Below, in pieces: positions 11,137 through 25,285 of a DNA stretch of 64,000 nt (positions within the stretch are counted from its first letter, which is position 1; the number at the start of each line of letters is the position of its first letter). The stretch covers positions 136,369,203-136,433,202 of the forward strand of contig OY997588.1 in assembly GCA_963921825.1 (NCBI GenBank), given 5' to 3'. The notes beneath the pieces are model-generated. The model saw nothing but the letters and a program-made list of their open reading frames with translations, was not told the origin of the DNA and searched no databases. The position numbers and the translations under genes were made by a program. This stretch comes from Erodium maritimum. Taxonomy: Eukaryota; Streptophyta; Magnoliopsida; Geraniales; Geraniaceae.

Positions 11137-12375
11137 AACCAGACTTTTATCTTTAGACGAGTAAATAGAGATGCTCTCTGCCGGTCCTAGAGGGGAGCTC
11201 GTGAGCAACGGAGGCAGCGGCGCATGGGGGCGAGTGGATGTCTCCGGCGACGGCGGCGGGTGGGAGCAGGTGAGATCTGGTTGTTTACCATTGTATCTCG
11301 CATGTTTGGGTTTGAGTTCGTCTCGTCGAGGCGGTAGTAGGACGATTTCGTGGTCTGGTGTTGCCCCACGTCCGACGATCTTCGGCGGCGTGGTTGGTGG
11401 TGGTTCGATGTGGCGAAGGTCGTGGAGAGCTCGGCGTCAGGTCGATGTGAAGGCTCCGGCGGCGCTGATGCCGAGGGAGGTGCCGGAGCCGAGGATGCGA
11501 TTCTCGGCGGTACGGGATATGGGAGAGGTGGATCCGGGCGGTGGATGGCGATTCGTGGTGGTGACTGGAGGTCGCCGGTTGCCGGCGAGAGGCCCGCGTC
11601 CTAGGGTACCACGGGGAACGCGGGGGAGGCCGGCGGGGCTTCCGTATAAAGGAGTGGCGGCGGGACGGGACGTCGTCCTAGTCTCGTTGGACATTGTGGT
11701 GGCGATGCTGGAGCCGTCGGCGTCGCGGGAATGGAGGCGGCTCAAGGGGAAGGCGGTGGCCGAGGCGCGGTACAACCCTAGCGAGTCGGGGTTGGGCCTG
11801 GGGCAGCAGACTGGGCCGGGCCCGGATGGAGAATCACAAGCAGCAGCGGCGGGGGCGTCAAGCACCCCCGCCTGAAGGAATGAGTCTGAGGTGGCCCGGG
11901 GAGGGGTGGGTCAACTTTGGCCCCTCCCCGGCGGATGGATGGAGACGGCACCATCATCAGTTGACATTTGTCTCCCCTGCCAGTCCGGAGTCAGCAATCC
12001 CGCGTTCAGGAGCCCTACCATTATCAATCAAGGGAGGACGACGCACGCTGACATACCGGGGGAGATGTAGGTCCACCAGTGTTCCCCTAAACGTGGCTGG
12101 CTTCGCCTCGTCCCAGTTGGAAGAAGCATGTTGTATCGGTGTCATCAGACGCTACCGCAGATATTCCCTTCGTCCGCAACCTTTCACTAGAGCCGATTTT
12201 ATTGCTTTCGTTCATTTCAGTTTACTAGTCGGTTTGGTTTTTGTAGGTGGAGTATGGTTAGATGCCCACCAAAGTTGGTTTTGCTTATGTAGGTGGTGTA
12301 CGGTTAAGTACCCACCAAACTATCTTATTATGATCTAATACAATTGCAATGGTTATCCTCAAAAAAAAAAAAAAA
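11137..12375 (+). mobile_element. LINE-like retroposon with poly(A) tail
   Basis: A GC-rich block (11170-11880) is followed by a less GC-rich 3' part and an uninterrupted A-run that ends at 12375. CTCATGT occurs just after the A-run (12376-12382) and upstream at about 11130-11136, a possible short target duplication. The 3' part repeats a phrase GTAGGTGG..TA(C/T)GGTTA...CCCACCAAA twice (12240-12330). The long frames in the GC-rich block, on both strands, look like compositional artefacts. No reverse transcriptase is visible, so it is non-autonomous or deleted. Confidence 0.5.
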
Positions 12376-12941
12376 CTCATGTTCAATAATAGAAAGTGAT
12401 GTTCTGTCTTTCTTGGAGTGCTAGGTTTTTAAGCGATTATTCCGTCTTTATTTCGGTGTATGTTCATTCTGATAGTGTTTGGGTATGTTTTCTCGTCGAT
12501 GGTCATGGAGGATCTTCTACACTCCCTTATTTCTTGACATTTTTAGAACTCTATGGACATTTTAGGGAATACGGTAGTTCATTATATGCCTCCATAATAA
12601 TTAGATTGTCCCAGTTCGCTTTCCATAGTTCATTGTTTCAAAAGTGAGTTCGCTTTTCATAACTCATTGTTCCAAAAGTGGTTCTCACTCTATTTATTCT
12701 CTTGTAAGAATAATTGCCAAAAACTTAATGTCGTGCAATTTATTCTCTTATAAGATAACTTCTATCCTGTGATTAGTGGCTACGGCTTTGTATTTTGTCG
12801 TGTAAAGTCACAAGTCCGCAAAACATTCATTCCTCACTCTACTCAACAATCCAATTCTTTTGGAACAATCATATATAATATAGAATAGACCATAGGTTTT
12901 ATTCCAAAATAGACTTATGTAGTGTTGAAACAATCATCGGT
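12376..12941. other. 3' flank of the EPSP synthase gene
   Basis: AT-rich sequence between the A-run at 12361-12375 and the stop codon of the minus-strand EPSP synthase. It should hold the 3' UTR and poly(A) signals of that gene. No clear AATAAA-type signal could be placed with confidence on the minus strand, and no other gene was seen. Confidence 0.4.
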
Positions 12942-16431
<3,490 letters not shown>

Positions 16432-16481
16432 ATTACCTCTCTATGAAGCTCTCTCTCTCTCTCAGCAATGGAGCTTGTCGG

Positions 16482-16520
16482 GAAGAAGAAGAAGAAGAAG
16501 AAGAAGAAGAAGAAGAAGAA
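16482..16520. repeat. (GAA)13 microsatellite in the EPSP synthase leader
   Basis: Thirteen perfect GAA units; on the transcribed minus strand this is (TTC)n. It is followed toward the start codon by a second pyrimidine tract (CT repeat, plus-strand 16449-16463). Both lie 20-90 bp upstream of the ATG at 16431, within the probable 5' UTR. Confidence 0.9.
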
Positions 16521-16598
16521 GAGGAAGATGGCAATGGGTGCTGGTGAGATTGGTGGTGTCTTCAACAACTAAGGCTGTAGCGTGGTTGGTGGGGTGTG

Positions 16599-16608
16599 CA
16601 TATAAAGG
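16599..16608 (-). promoter_or_regulatory. Possible TATA box of the EPSP synthase gene
   Basis: On the minus strand the bases read CCTTTATATG, about 170 nt upstream of the ATG. A start site some 30 nt downstream would give a leader of about 140 nt containing the pyrimidine repeats. This is sequence resemblance only. Confidence 0.35.
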
Positions 16609-16923
16609 TTGTACATTTCATTGAGGAGGGGTTGTACTCTAGTGTGTTTGGATATGGGGTAAAGGTGTAACTATTGACTATTGAGGGTAGTTGGCGTTGG
16701 TCCAAAATGGTAGTGTCAAGATCTATGAACCAATCACTCCACATGTGTGATGGGCCCCACGTTGAAGACTTGGACCAACCAACCACATTGGACAAATCCA
16801 AGGATTTCGCGCGTGTCATGTCACCTTGCATTTGATTTTCAGTTTTAGATTTCTTTAGCATAAAATTACCAAACCCCTACCCACTGCTCACTCCTCACTG
16901 ATCACATGAGGAGCACATGCACA

Positions 16924-18969
16924 AGAGCAAGCACATAGTCGTCACTCGCTATACAATTCATGGTTTTGGGGCGAGTCGCACATTGGTGTATGCGATTTGT
17001 ACGATTTTGACTCACTAAACCACAAATTGTAACAGCGTATCGTAACTCATGGTTTATAAATGTTAATTGTATGTTGCGACATACGAGTCGTCGGCCAGCC
17101 AATAGAGAAGCGTCATGTGGCGTTGAGGTGGAAAAGAATCAGATTGTTGGCTCCAACGGGTTGAACGGTAATATTTTTTAATTAAATAAAATCATAAATC
17201 AACCTCAAAGAATAATTTTTCCCCATCTATAAATACCCTCCATCTTATTCATCAAACTACCAACATTTTCTATTCATTCCTAAACTCTCTCTCTAAAAAT
17301 CCACCTCCCACTAAGTAGGTTTATTCGAGCTATGGATTAGTACGAAGCCAACGTTTTTATAATAAAGGAACAAATCCGGTGAAGGGATGAGAGAGCGATA
17401 CAGAGAGCAATGACAAGGATCGACGCAATGAGGCGAAGAGTCGAAAGTGGAGAATCTTCCCAGAGAGAGTTTATCAGATGTCATGTCGAAGGCCACGAGC
17501 GCCTAATGCTGGATTATTTTGTCGAGAACCCCACATATGGGCCCGAGATGTTTAGGCGTCGATTTCGTATGAGTCGACCACTTTTTCTTCAAGCAATGAA
17601 AAGGTAGCGGAGCAGGACGATTACTTCATTCAAAAGCGAGACGTTGCATGACACATGAGGTTATCAATGCACCAAAAATGCACCGCCGCGATACGAATGC
17701 TAGCGTATGGGCGCTCGGCCGATTCGTTGGACGAATCCCTCCGACTTGTGGTAAGTGTCATACTCGAATGTGTACACCGATTTTGCAATGCCATTGTTGA
17801 GTTTTTTTATGGATGAGTAAGAGCGTAAACCAACTGCGGAGGACTTGACCCGATTATTAGAATCATGATACATATGGGGTTCCTCGGCATGATTGGGAGT
17901 CTTGACTGCATGCATTGGGAGTGGAAGAATTGTCCAACCACATTGAAAGACGCCTTTGGCCGGGGAGACCACCCCGGGTGTCCAACCATAATACTAGAAG
18001 TTATAGCGTCCCGTGGTATGTGGATTTGGCAATCATATTTCGGAATTCGAACAATGACATCAACGTTCTCAACTTCGACCACTTATTCAAACACTCACTT
18101 AACGGTCGTGGACTTCGAGATCAACGGGCATCGCTATGACTGACTTTATTATTTGGTTGACGACATTTACCCATTATGGAGTCGGTTCGTGAAGTCGATT
18201 CGTTATCCTGCTACACGTAAACACAATTTGTTTGTTAAAGTCCAAGAAGATTACCGGAAATATGTTGAATGATCTTTTGGAGTCCTCCAAGCATGGTGGC
18301 ACATAATTTCTCGACCCTTTCGTCTTTGGAGCAGGAGTGCTTTGGCTGATATCATGCACACCCATATCATTCTACACAACATGATTGTAGAGGATGAATG
18401 AGACTGGTATGAACAAGAAGATGAAGATTTGTATTACGAAGCCCCTCCGAAAATACCTGATTGGAATTCACCCGAACGATGACAATAGAGAAGGACCTGG
18501 TCCTACAAACAACACGTGGCGGTTCAAAACGAGGTGACAAATGATAACACGCACAGACAACTTCAAGATGACCTTATTGAGCACATATGGAATTGCTTTG
18601 GAGCGAATTACGAATCAAATGAATGACAAAGCTTTTTCTCTATAAAAATGGTTTTGTTAATGTGTTTTGGATTGTATTATTGGGAGATGAACAAAATTTA
18701 AAGTTTCAATTCATTTAGTTCTTTTATTTTATTATTAATTAATTTTGTCAAATTAATTTCAATTTTTTAATATCTACTATTTTAAACCGGAATTTAATAA
18801 ATTCAACAAAAAGTAATTCAACGTCTAGTCAACATCCACTCAAAATCATAAACCTCACAGTGAACTTCACCACTATAGGACGCAATTTATTTAAGGGGTT
18901 CATATTCATTATTCTGCACAGTTAGCACTATAAACCCCGAACCTCGAACCTCATCGATGTACATGCTCT
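16924..18969 (+). mobile_element. Decayed PIF/Harbinger DNA transposon
   Basis: The element encloses the transposase relic at 17410-18482. Its ends are weak inverted repeats: AGAGCAAGCACATAG on the left (from 16924) and, inverted, AGAGCATGTACATCG on the right (ending 18969). A similar tip (AGAGCAAGAACAATG) closes the Harbinger relic at 62546-62560. The expected 3-bp TWA target duplication is not evident, so the borders are approximate. Confidence 0.55.
17410..18482 (+). pseudogene. PIF/Harbinger transposase relic (HARBI1-like nuclease, DDE_4)
   Basis: The frames contain the signature order of plant Harbinger transposases. An N-terminal part reads MLDYFVENPTYGPEMFRRRF. Then come GMIGSLDCMHWEWKNCP with the first catalytic Asp, PTIILEVIASRGMWIWQSYFG, NDINVL with the second Asp, YYLVDDIYPLWSRFV, a VE*SFGVLQAWWH segment with the catalytic Glu, and HNMIVEDE. 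The domain is broken by in-frame stops (for example after MKR near 17606, after NGHRYD at 18141-18143 and after the VE at 18268-18270) and by frameshifts around 17760-17860 and 18050. It cannot encode an active enzyme. Confidence 0.9.
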
Positions 18970-20334
18970 AAATGAAAATTCACACCAACTCGGTCTACAT
19001 AATGTTTCATTTCCTCTCTATCAAATGTGTACAAGACACTTTCTTCATCTTCGGTTAATAAGGTTATTCACTATTGGTTGACGGATGTTAGGGCCCATTA
19101 AAAAACTGAATCGAAATGACTCATTTTTTTATTATTTTTCAGTACAAACACCAGAGTTGAATATTCTCTCGATTTTTAACCAACAAAAACGTTGATGGGT
19201 TATTTGTTTTGACTGGGCTGACCTACAAATTCCTCAGAGCAAGCGAGAAAAGAGGTCCTCTCCGCGAGGAGGGGAAACAACCAACATCATGCATCAAGAA
19301 ATCTTAGTGACGAAGGGGTAAGATTCACGAATGAAAAGGGTTTGAGGGGAGCGGTTTTGTTACGATAGTTCATCAAAGAAGAATGAGTAGAGCTTTTGGC
19401 AGATGAGCAACGACAGTATTTATAAGTACGGTTTGTCAAAGACTTACAGTCATATTAAATATGTTATTTAGTGTAATGTCGCTTATTAGTTTTCATGTAT
19501 TCGTAATAGGCTTGGACATTTAGTAAAGTAATGGACTTGATGAAGACGAAAAAGGTGGGCTTGATAAAATGTATTTGACAATAACATAAGTGACGAATAT
19601 GTTTACTTACTATAGAAGTAAGGCTTCAAGAATTAGGGTTTTTGCTACTGCAATTTGTATATTATATTATAGGTTGAGTGGCCTTCTATTCAGATGTGAG
19701 CACGAATTGAGAGAGGATATCTTGCATTGGGACAAATCTTAGAGAGCTAGAAGATTGAAAAGAAGAGATTTGTAAAGGTTGAAGAAGGAGAACCTTGGGA
19801 AAGCTAGGACTTTGAGCTTGAAAGAAGAGAAGTGCAAGAGAAGTAGATTGAAGAAACCTTTGGAGAACCTTTGATTTGGGTATTGTGTATCAAACATATT
19901 GAAATATGTTTATCTATAATTGTTCTTCATCTGTTTGCTTGTTCTTCTTCTCCATCACGAGCTAAGTTTCCATTGATTTAGGGCTAAGGGAAACAATATG
20001 ATGAAATAATTCAAAGTTTTTCGTATTTACTATGTGCAATAAGTGTTTAGGTTATTGTTTGCATGATCTACACTTAATGATTTGTTAGATTGATCACTTG
20101 ATACATATTTAGGTTTTAGCATTCAACAACCGAGAGATGAGAATCGCTAAAATGACTAATGATTACGCAACTCGGGTTTAAATTAAGTCTCTAATAAAGT
20201 TAGGTTAAGTCAAGTGCAATAACTATAGGATTACAACCCCGAAAGCTAGAGGAATTCACGAATGTTAATGCTTCATGTCTCTCCACACCTAGATTAGAAA
20301 TAACTATGTGGTTAGATTATAATAGGGTCCTAAT
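18970..20334. other. No gene recognised
   Basis: AT-rich sequence without a supported open frame. Around 19660-19900 there is an A/G-rich stretch full of AAGAAG/GGAGAACC phrases that looks like an untranslated or retroelement leader. No repeat partner in the window and no RNA gene was recognised. Confidence 0.4.
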
Positions 20335-23300
20335 TTGATCGTGAGATATCCAAAACTTATTTTTTTCAAATCAATACCCTAACATGTTTTTTTCTTCTCG
20401 TTACCCTAAGGATACATTTTTTTCAAGTCACTCCTTTCCGTTCATTTTTGGACAAAAAAGGGTCATACGCTTTACACATGGCCTTATTTATTCCAAAAAT
20501 GACCAAAATATCCTCACACTAGAAATATCATTATTAATTTAAAAAAAATGAAATATACAAACTTAAGAACTCATAAATGCTCTCATTCCTTCTAGTAGAT
20601 TCAACATCATCATCATTTAAACCTTAAAAATTAATTAAGATTAAAATAAAAATACTAAAGATTACCATCCTACCTATGTTTCCCTTATTACCCTACACCC
20701 GTATATTCTTTTATATGATACTACTTTCACCAAAACAAATAAGGTGATATAAGGCCACATTGTCTTATTCCTCTCTGATTATGTAATATTTAACGCATCA
20801 CAATTAAATAACTCGTTTACAGATTCTATATAATTATAAATAGGTTTGATTTTATTTAATAAATTGACGGTAATTGTGTTACACTGAAAACTTCACTATC
20901 ACATGTGAAACATTAATCTATGAATATCTTAATCATTATTATTTTAATCTTAATTAATAGATTAGGTTTAATTGTTTAGGGTGATGATGGTGCTGAATTT
21001 AGAAGAAGGAATGAGGGCATTTGCGAGTTTTTAGGTTTTTATTTTTGTTAATAATTATATTTCTGGTTTGAGGGTATTTGACCATTTTTAGAAAAAATAG
21101 TGTAAGAACCGACCCCGGTCAAACCGGTGAAATTTGGGAAAAATTGACTTTTTGCCGGAAAAGTCAACCGATGACTCCGTGAGTCATTCGGGACCTTTTC
21201 GGGACCCAAAAAGCTTAGCCGTCGTTACGGTTAACTTAGTTGGGTCGTTTCCTTTCAAATGACTACTTTTGCGAAAAAGTCAAATCCGGGTCAAACGGGG
21301 TCGAATTAGGGGTCTTATCGAATTAATTTAATTTAAGCTGAGATATTTTGGGTAGAAGTGGACCCCACATGGACACATGTCCATGTGTCTTGGAGGAGAA
21401 GAAAATGGTGAGAAAAGACCATTTGGTACCCACTTGAGGACAAAAGAGAGGGAAATGGGCTAAAGGACAAAAGGAACTTTCCCCTTTTAGGTTAAAGGCC
21501 ACATGGAGCAATTTTTCTGCTCATTTGTTGCCTTGACCGAAACTTTATAGAGAGGGAGAGAGAGTTTGGAACTCCCATTGAAGAAGAAGAGAAGAAGAGA
21601 AGAAAAATGTCTCTTTTTACTTGATTTCTACACCAAAATCCTCATTTTCTTCCATTTTCTTCATCATCTAACCATTTCCCAAGGTAAACTCTCAATCAAA
21701 TCTCATTTTGATGAACCTTGAGTGGTGGGTTTGGTATAAATTGCTTGAACTAGGCTTGGGTTTGGGGTTTTGATGGTTAAATGGATGTTTTGTGGAGAGA
21801 AAGTGGAAGACTTTGATGAAAAGGGGTTGAGTTTTGTTAGTTTGATGAAACCCAACCTTGGGTGTTGAATTTTTGGAGTTGTTGAGGCTAATTTTGAGGT
21901 TTTGGAGTTTAACAATGGAGTTTTGGAGAATCTAGAGCTTGTTAGGAACTTTTTGGGAGAAATGGGGTATTTTTCCGGCGACCGGAGGTTTGCCGGAGCT
22001 CCGGCCGGTCACCAGAGTTCTGGTCACCGGGTTAAGTGGTCGGCCATGGTCGGAGGAGGAGTCACATGAAATTTCGGAAATTATGATTAGAAACTTTAAT
22101 TGCGAAATTAGTACGCTCGAACATCATAAATTGATTCCGCCAAGTACTTTGGAACATGTGAATTTAATTAGGATTGATAGAAACGAAAATGGAAATTTTC
22201 GGGATTGCGAGGGCCGTTTTCCCGATCCCGGGTAGATTCGCCAAACCGGGCGAAACGGGCCATTCCGGACCATTTTGACAAGTTGAGTAGTTGGGGATTA
22301 GTTTGGGTGTTTTCTCTTTAAACCACCCGTGAATTATTATTATTTCTCGTATTATTTGTGATCTTAGACGTTGTTCCCGATTCACAGCGGAGGAGGCTAC
22401 TAGGCGACTCGTGCTTCTTCGTGTTTGGATAGCAGTTGAGGTAGGGAAAAGTAGCGAATACCGGTTTAATTGCGGAAAGTTACTAGTATGCATATAGGTT
22501 ACGAATTCTCGATATAATATAGAATCACATGTAGGATGTGAATAACTAGCGTAGTCATATAAATATGGAATCACTTGCGGCCATGTCGTGCCGTAGGTGT
22601 GGGAATTGATGTGTTGTAGTATCACATGTGGGTCCCTGGTTGGGCTCGTAGGATTGCGTGTTGGTTGTGTTTGTTGTGATTAGTAACTTGTAATGTTGGA
22701 TATGTGGCATATCCGTTGTTAAATTAAGGATCATGATATGTTATGAGAACGTGGTGAATGTTAGTGTGAATTATCGTCTTGTGATATGATCGGGTGATTG
22801 ATAGACCGATGTGGTGTGTTCGGTATGGTATGCTGGTGTGATATGTTTGGTATGATATGTTTGAGGAGGGTGTTCCGGTCTGATACCTATATCGAAGGAT
22901 GGTTCCGATATAGAATATCTAGACCGAGGCTTCCGGTATGATATCTATACCGTGGAGGATTCCGGTATAGGATATCTAGGCCGAGGATTGGTTCCGGTGC
23001 GATACCTGTGTTGTATGTGTGTATTCCGGTACATGATATCTAGAGCCGAGGAGGGTATTCCAGAGCAATGTTTATACCGTAGAGGATTCCGGTATAGGAT
23101 ACCTAGGCCGATGTTGAGTTTCCGGTATGGTATGTGTGATGTGATTTGTGCCCCATGTTACGGGAAGATACCCGACCGACGGAGGATTCATGTCCGCTAT
23201 GTTATGAGTTGTACCCCGATGCTGTGTGTTCCGGGAAGATGTCTAGGCCGATGTCGAGCTCGGTACGATATGGATGAATCGGGCTATGGGAAGTCGGCGC

Positions 23301-24130
23301 ATTTCTCTGGGATACTAAGGGTGTGGAAGTGGTTGCTAATGATATTACTCTGTGTGTTGATCTGTTTTGGTTGTTGTGGTTATTTATGCCTGCTATGTGA
23401 GTCTTTTTGATTTGAATACAATTATACCGGAGTTCGGTGTATTGTCGGGCGAGTTCGCACGCGTGGCCAGCTGTGAGATAACCGTGGTTGTTGTTCCATT
23501 GATAATTGTTTAGGTGACGGGTGCTAAGAGTATAGTTGAGAAGAAATGTATGATTGTCGGTTCAATATCGAGTTTGATTTACGGGTTGCTCCCGAGTGGG
23601 GGTCAAGCGTTGTCTTGGGTTACTTGTTTAACTGTTTCGTTAGTTATTGTGCTTACTAGTATGACCTAATTGGACGGTTACCCGTGGTGGTGAGCGAATA
23701 GCTCATCCCCTTAACTAATTTATCCTACTGAGCGAAAGCTCACCCCCTTCATTACTTTTTTTACATGTTTCGATCGTGAGTTGGTTTAGAGGACGTCACT
23801 TAGCTGGGGAGCTTGGCGAGAGTCCTAGCTTTGGGTTGTCTAGCGACGTGTTTCCCTTTGTACTAGACTTTGTTTTATTGTGGTTTTCGAGCGTTGACTC
23901 AGTATTGCTGACTTTAAACAACTTATTGGAACTTTATTTCATTTAAACTTTCTTTATTTATTATTATTTTTAGCTCACGTCTCGAGTCCGGTCAAAACCG
24001 GATTTGGGGCGTGACAAATAGACTCATATGCAACACATGACTATTTTCTATCCAAAAATAGACGGAAAATATTAACCTAAAAAATTGTATCGTTAAGATA
24101 ACGAGAAAAAAAACCAGGCTATAGTAATGT
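20335..24130. mobile_element. Palindromic 'taccctaa'-type MITE split by a solo LTR
   Basis: The left arm (20340-20500) reads ...TCTCGTTACCCTAAGGATAC then CATTTTTGGACAAAAAAGGG. The right arm (24030-24130) is its diverged complement (...CCAAAAATAGACGGAAAAT then GTATCGTTAAGATAACGAG). Together they form one inverted-repeat element of roughly 0.9 kb whose interior was interrupted by the LTR at 21101-24016. Exact tips and target duplication were not resolved. Confidence 0.55.
21101..24016 (+). mobile_element. Solo LTR (2916 bp) with 5-bp target duplication AATAG
   Basis: The sequence begins TGTAAGAACCGACCCCGG and ends GGGGCGTGACA. It is flanked by identical AATAG at 21096-21100 and 24017-24021. 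It is related to the solo LTR at 2342-5405 and to the truncated copy at 60535-61203. A region at 22860-23290 carries imperfect tandem units built on GGCCGA...TTCCGGTA(T/C)(G/A)ATA. No coding region belongs to it; the short open frames inside are chance. Confidence 0.88.
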
Positions 24131-24148
24131 TGTGCATATAAAAGACTT

Positions 24149-24991
24149 TTTTTTTTTTCCAGTAAAGTGCAACTTGTATTCCTTTAAAAAGAGTTAGTAC
24201 ATGCTTGAGGGTCCTGACGGGACAAACACAATAACTCCGTAACTACATAAACGTATAAGACGTTCTTTAACGAGGTGCCATTAAGGATAACTAAGACATA
24301 AAGTAGATTAAACTTAAGAACTAAGAACCAAACATAACATAAGAAAAACTGACGAACACCGCTCAAGGTAGGACCTGAATACCATTGAGTCGCCCGAGGA
24401 CGACGCTCTTCTTCTACTGTAGAACCGAACATGTGATCGTCAATGATGAAGGTCACACAGGTTATCCTCAGGGGTTCTTCCACCTGTCCCTGAGGCCTGC
24501 CGGTCGACTCATGGGGACTGGCGAGGGCTGGGAACAACCCTCGCCTGATCTTCTCGAGGCTCGCCAGCCAAGCCCCTCTTTATTCCTGACACCTCAGTGG
24601 ATGCCCCGATCGGACTAGACCAGGATGGTCCAATCCGGGATGACCCTTAAGCGCCGCCCAACAGGAAACTCAGAGCAAGGTCATGGGAAGCAGACGACAA
24701 CGCCCGAAAGAGATTTCCATAACCGGGAGAGCCGTGAAGGCCCATTGGATGAAGATGGATGGGGCCAACAGGTGAGGATGCGCGCCATAACAACAGAGAG
24801 AGATTGAACATCAGCTGGGAGAGGTGACCGGACATCAGCCGGGAGAGGGAGGCTGGAACCCTAGAACGGGCTCTAGAACATGCCGACAACATCATGGAGG
24901 AAGGCGGCGGCATCATGGAGAAGACTAGGATTGAGGGGTCTCAAACCCTAGCAAAGCACTTTTCCTTTGGTTTCTTATTTCTATAATTTTT
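24149..24991 (-). mobile_element. LINE-like retroposon just upstream of NRPC2
   Basis: On the minus strand it starts with a GC-rich leader (CTAGGGTTTGAGACCCC near 24955) and ends in an A-tail (the T-run at 24147-24160 on the plus strand). The flanks are CATATAAAAGACTT (24135-24148) and CATATAAAAAGACTT (24992-25006), a target duplication differing by one A. No reverse transcriptase is present in its 0.84 kb, so it is a truncated or non-autonomous copy. Confidence 0.7.
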
Positions 24992-24993
24992 CA

Positions 24994-25002
24994 TATAAAA
25001 AG
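24994..25002 (+). promoter_or_regulatory. Possible TATA box of NRPC2
   Basis: TATAAAAAG lies about 290 nt upstream of the NRPC2 start codon. It falls within the right copy of the target duplication of the LINE at 24149-24991, so a near copy (TATAAAAG) also exists on the far side of the LINE at 24137. Resemblance only. Confidence 0.3.
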
Positions 25003-25285
25003 ACTTATAAGGAGGCGAACTGAGATTTTCTTAATTTTTTTTGACGGAAAATTAACGTCGTGGATTAAATTAAAAATATTGTTTATCTAGATTAGCGTGA
25101 AAAAAAAACTGATTAAGGTATTAATTTGCAAATAAAAGATAGTAGAGTAGAAAGCTCACATTTTCCCACAAAAATAAACACAGGTTCATAAACCCTACGT
25201 ACGGGAGTTTCAGCGAAGCCTTAGTGATTGTATTGAACTTGAAAAGAAGAGAAAAATCAACCATCGCTGCTAAGGGTTTTCGATC

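Noticed and set aside
11171..12338. Overlapping frames up to 234 codons on both strands in GC-rich DNA
   Set aside because: GC-rich leader of a retroposon; frames overlap on both strands, lack domains and end in transposon sequence.
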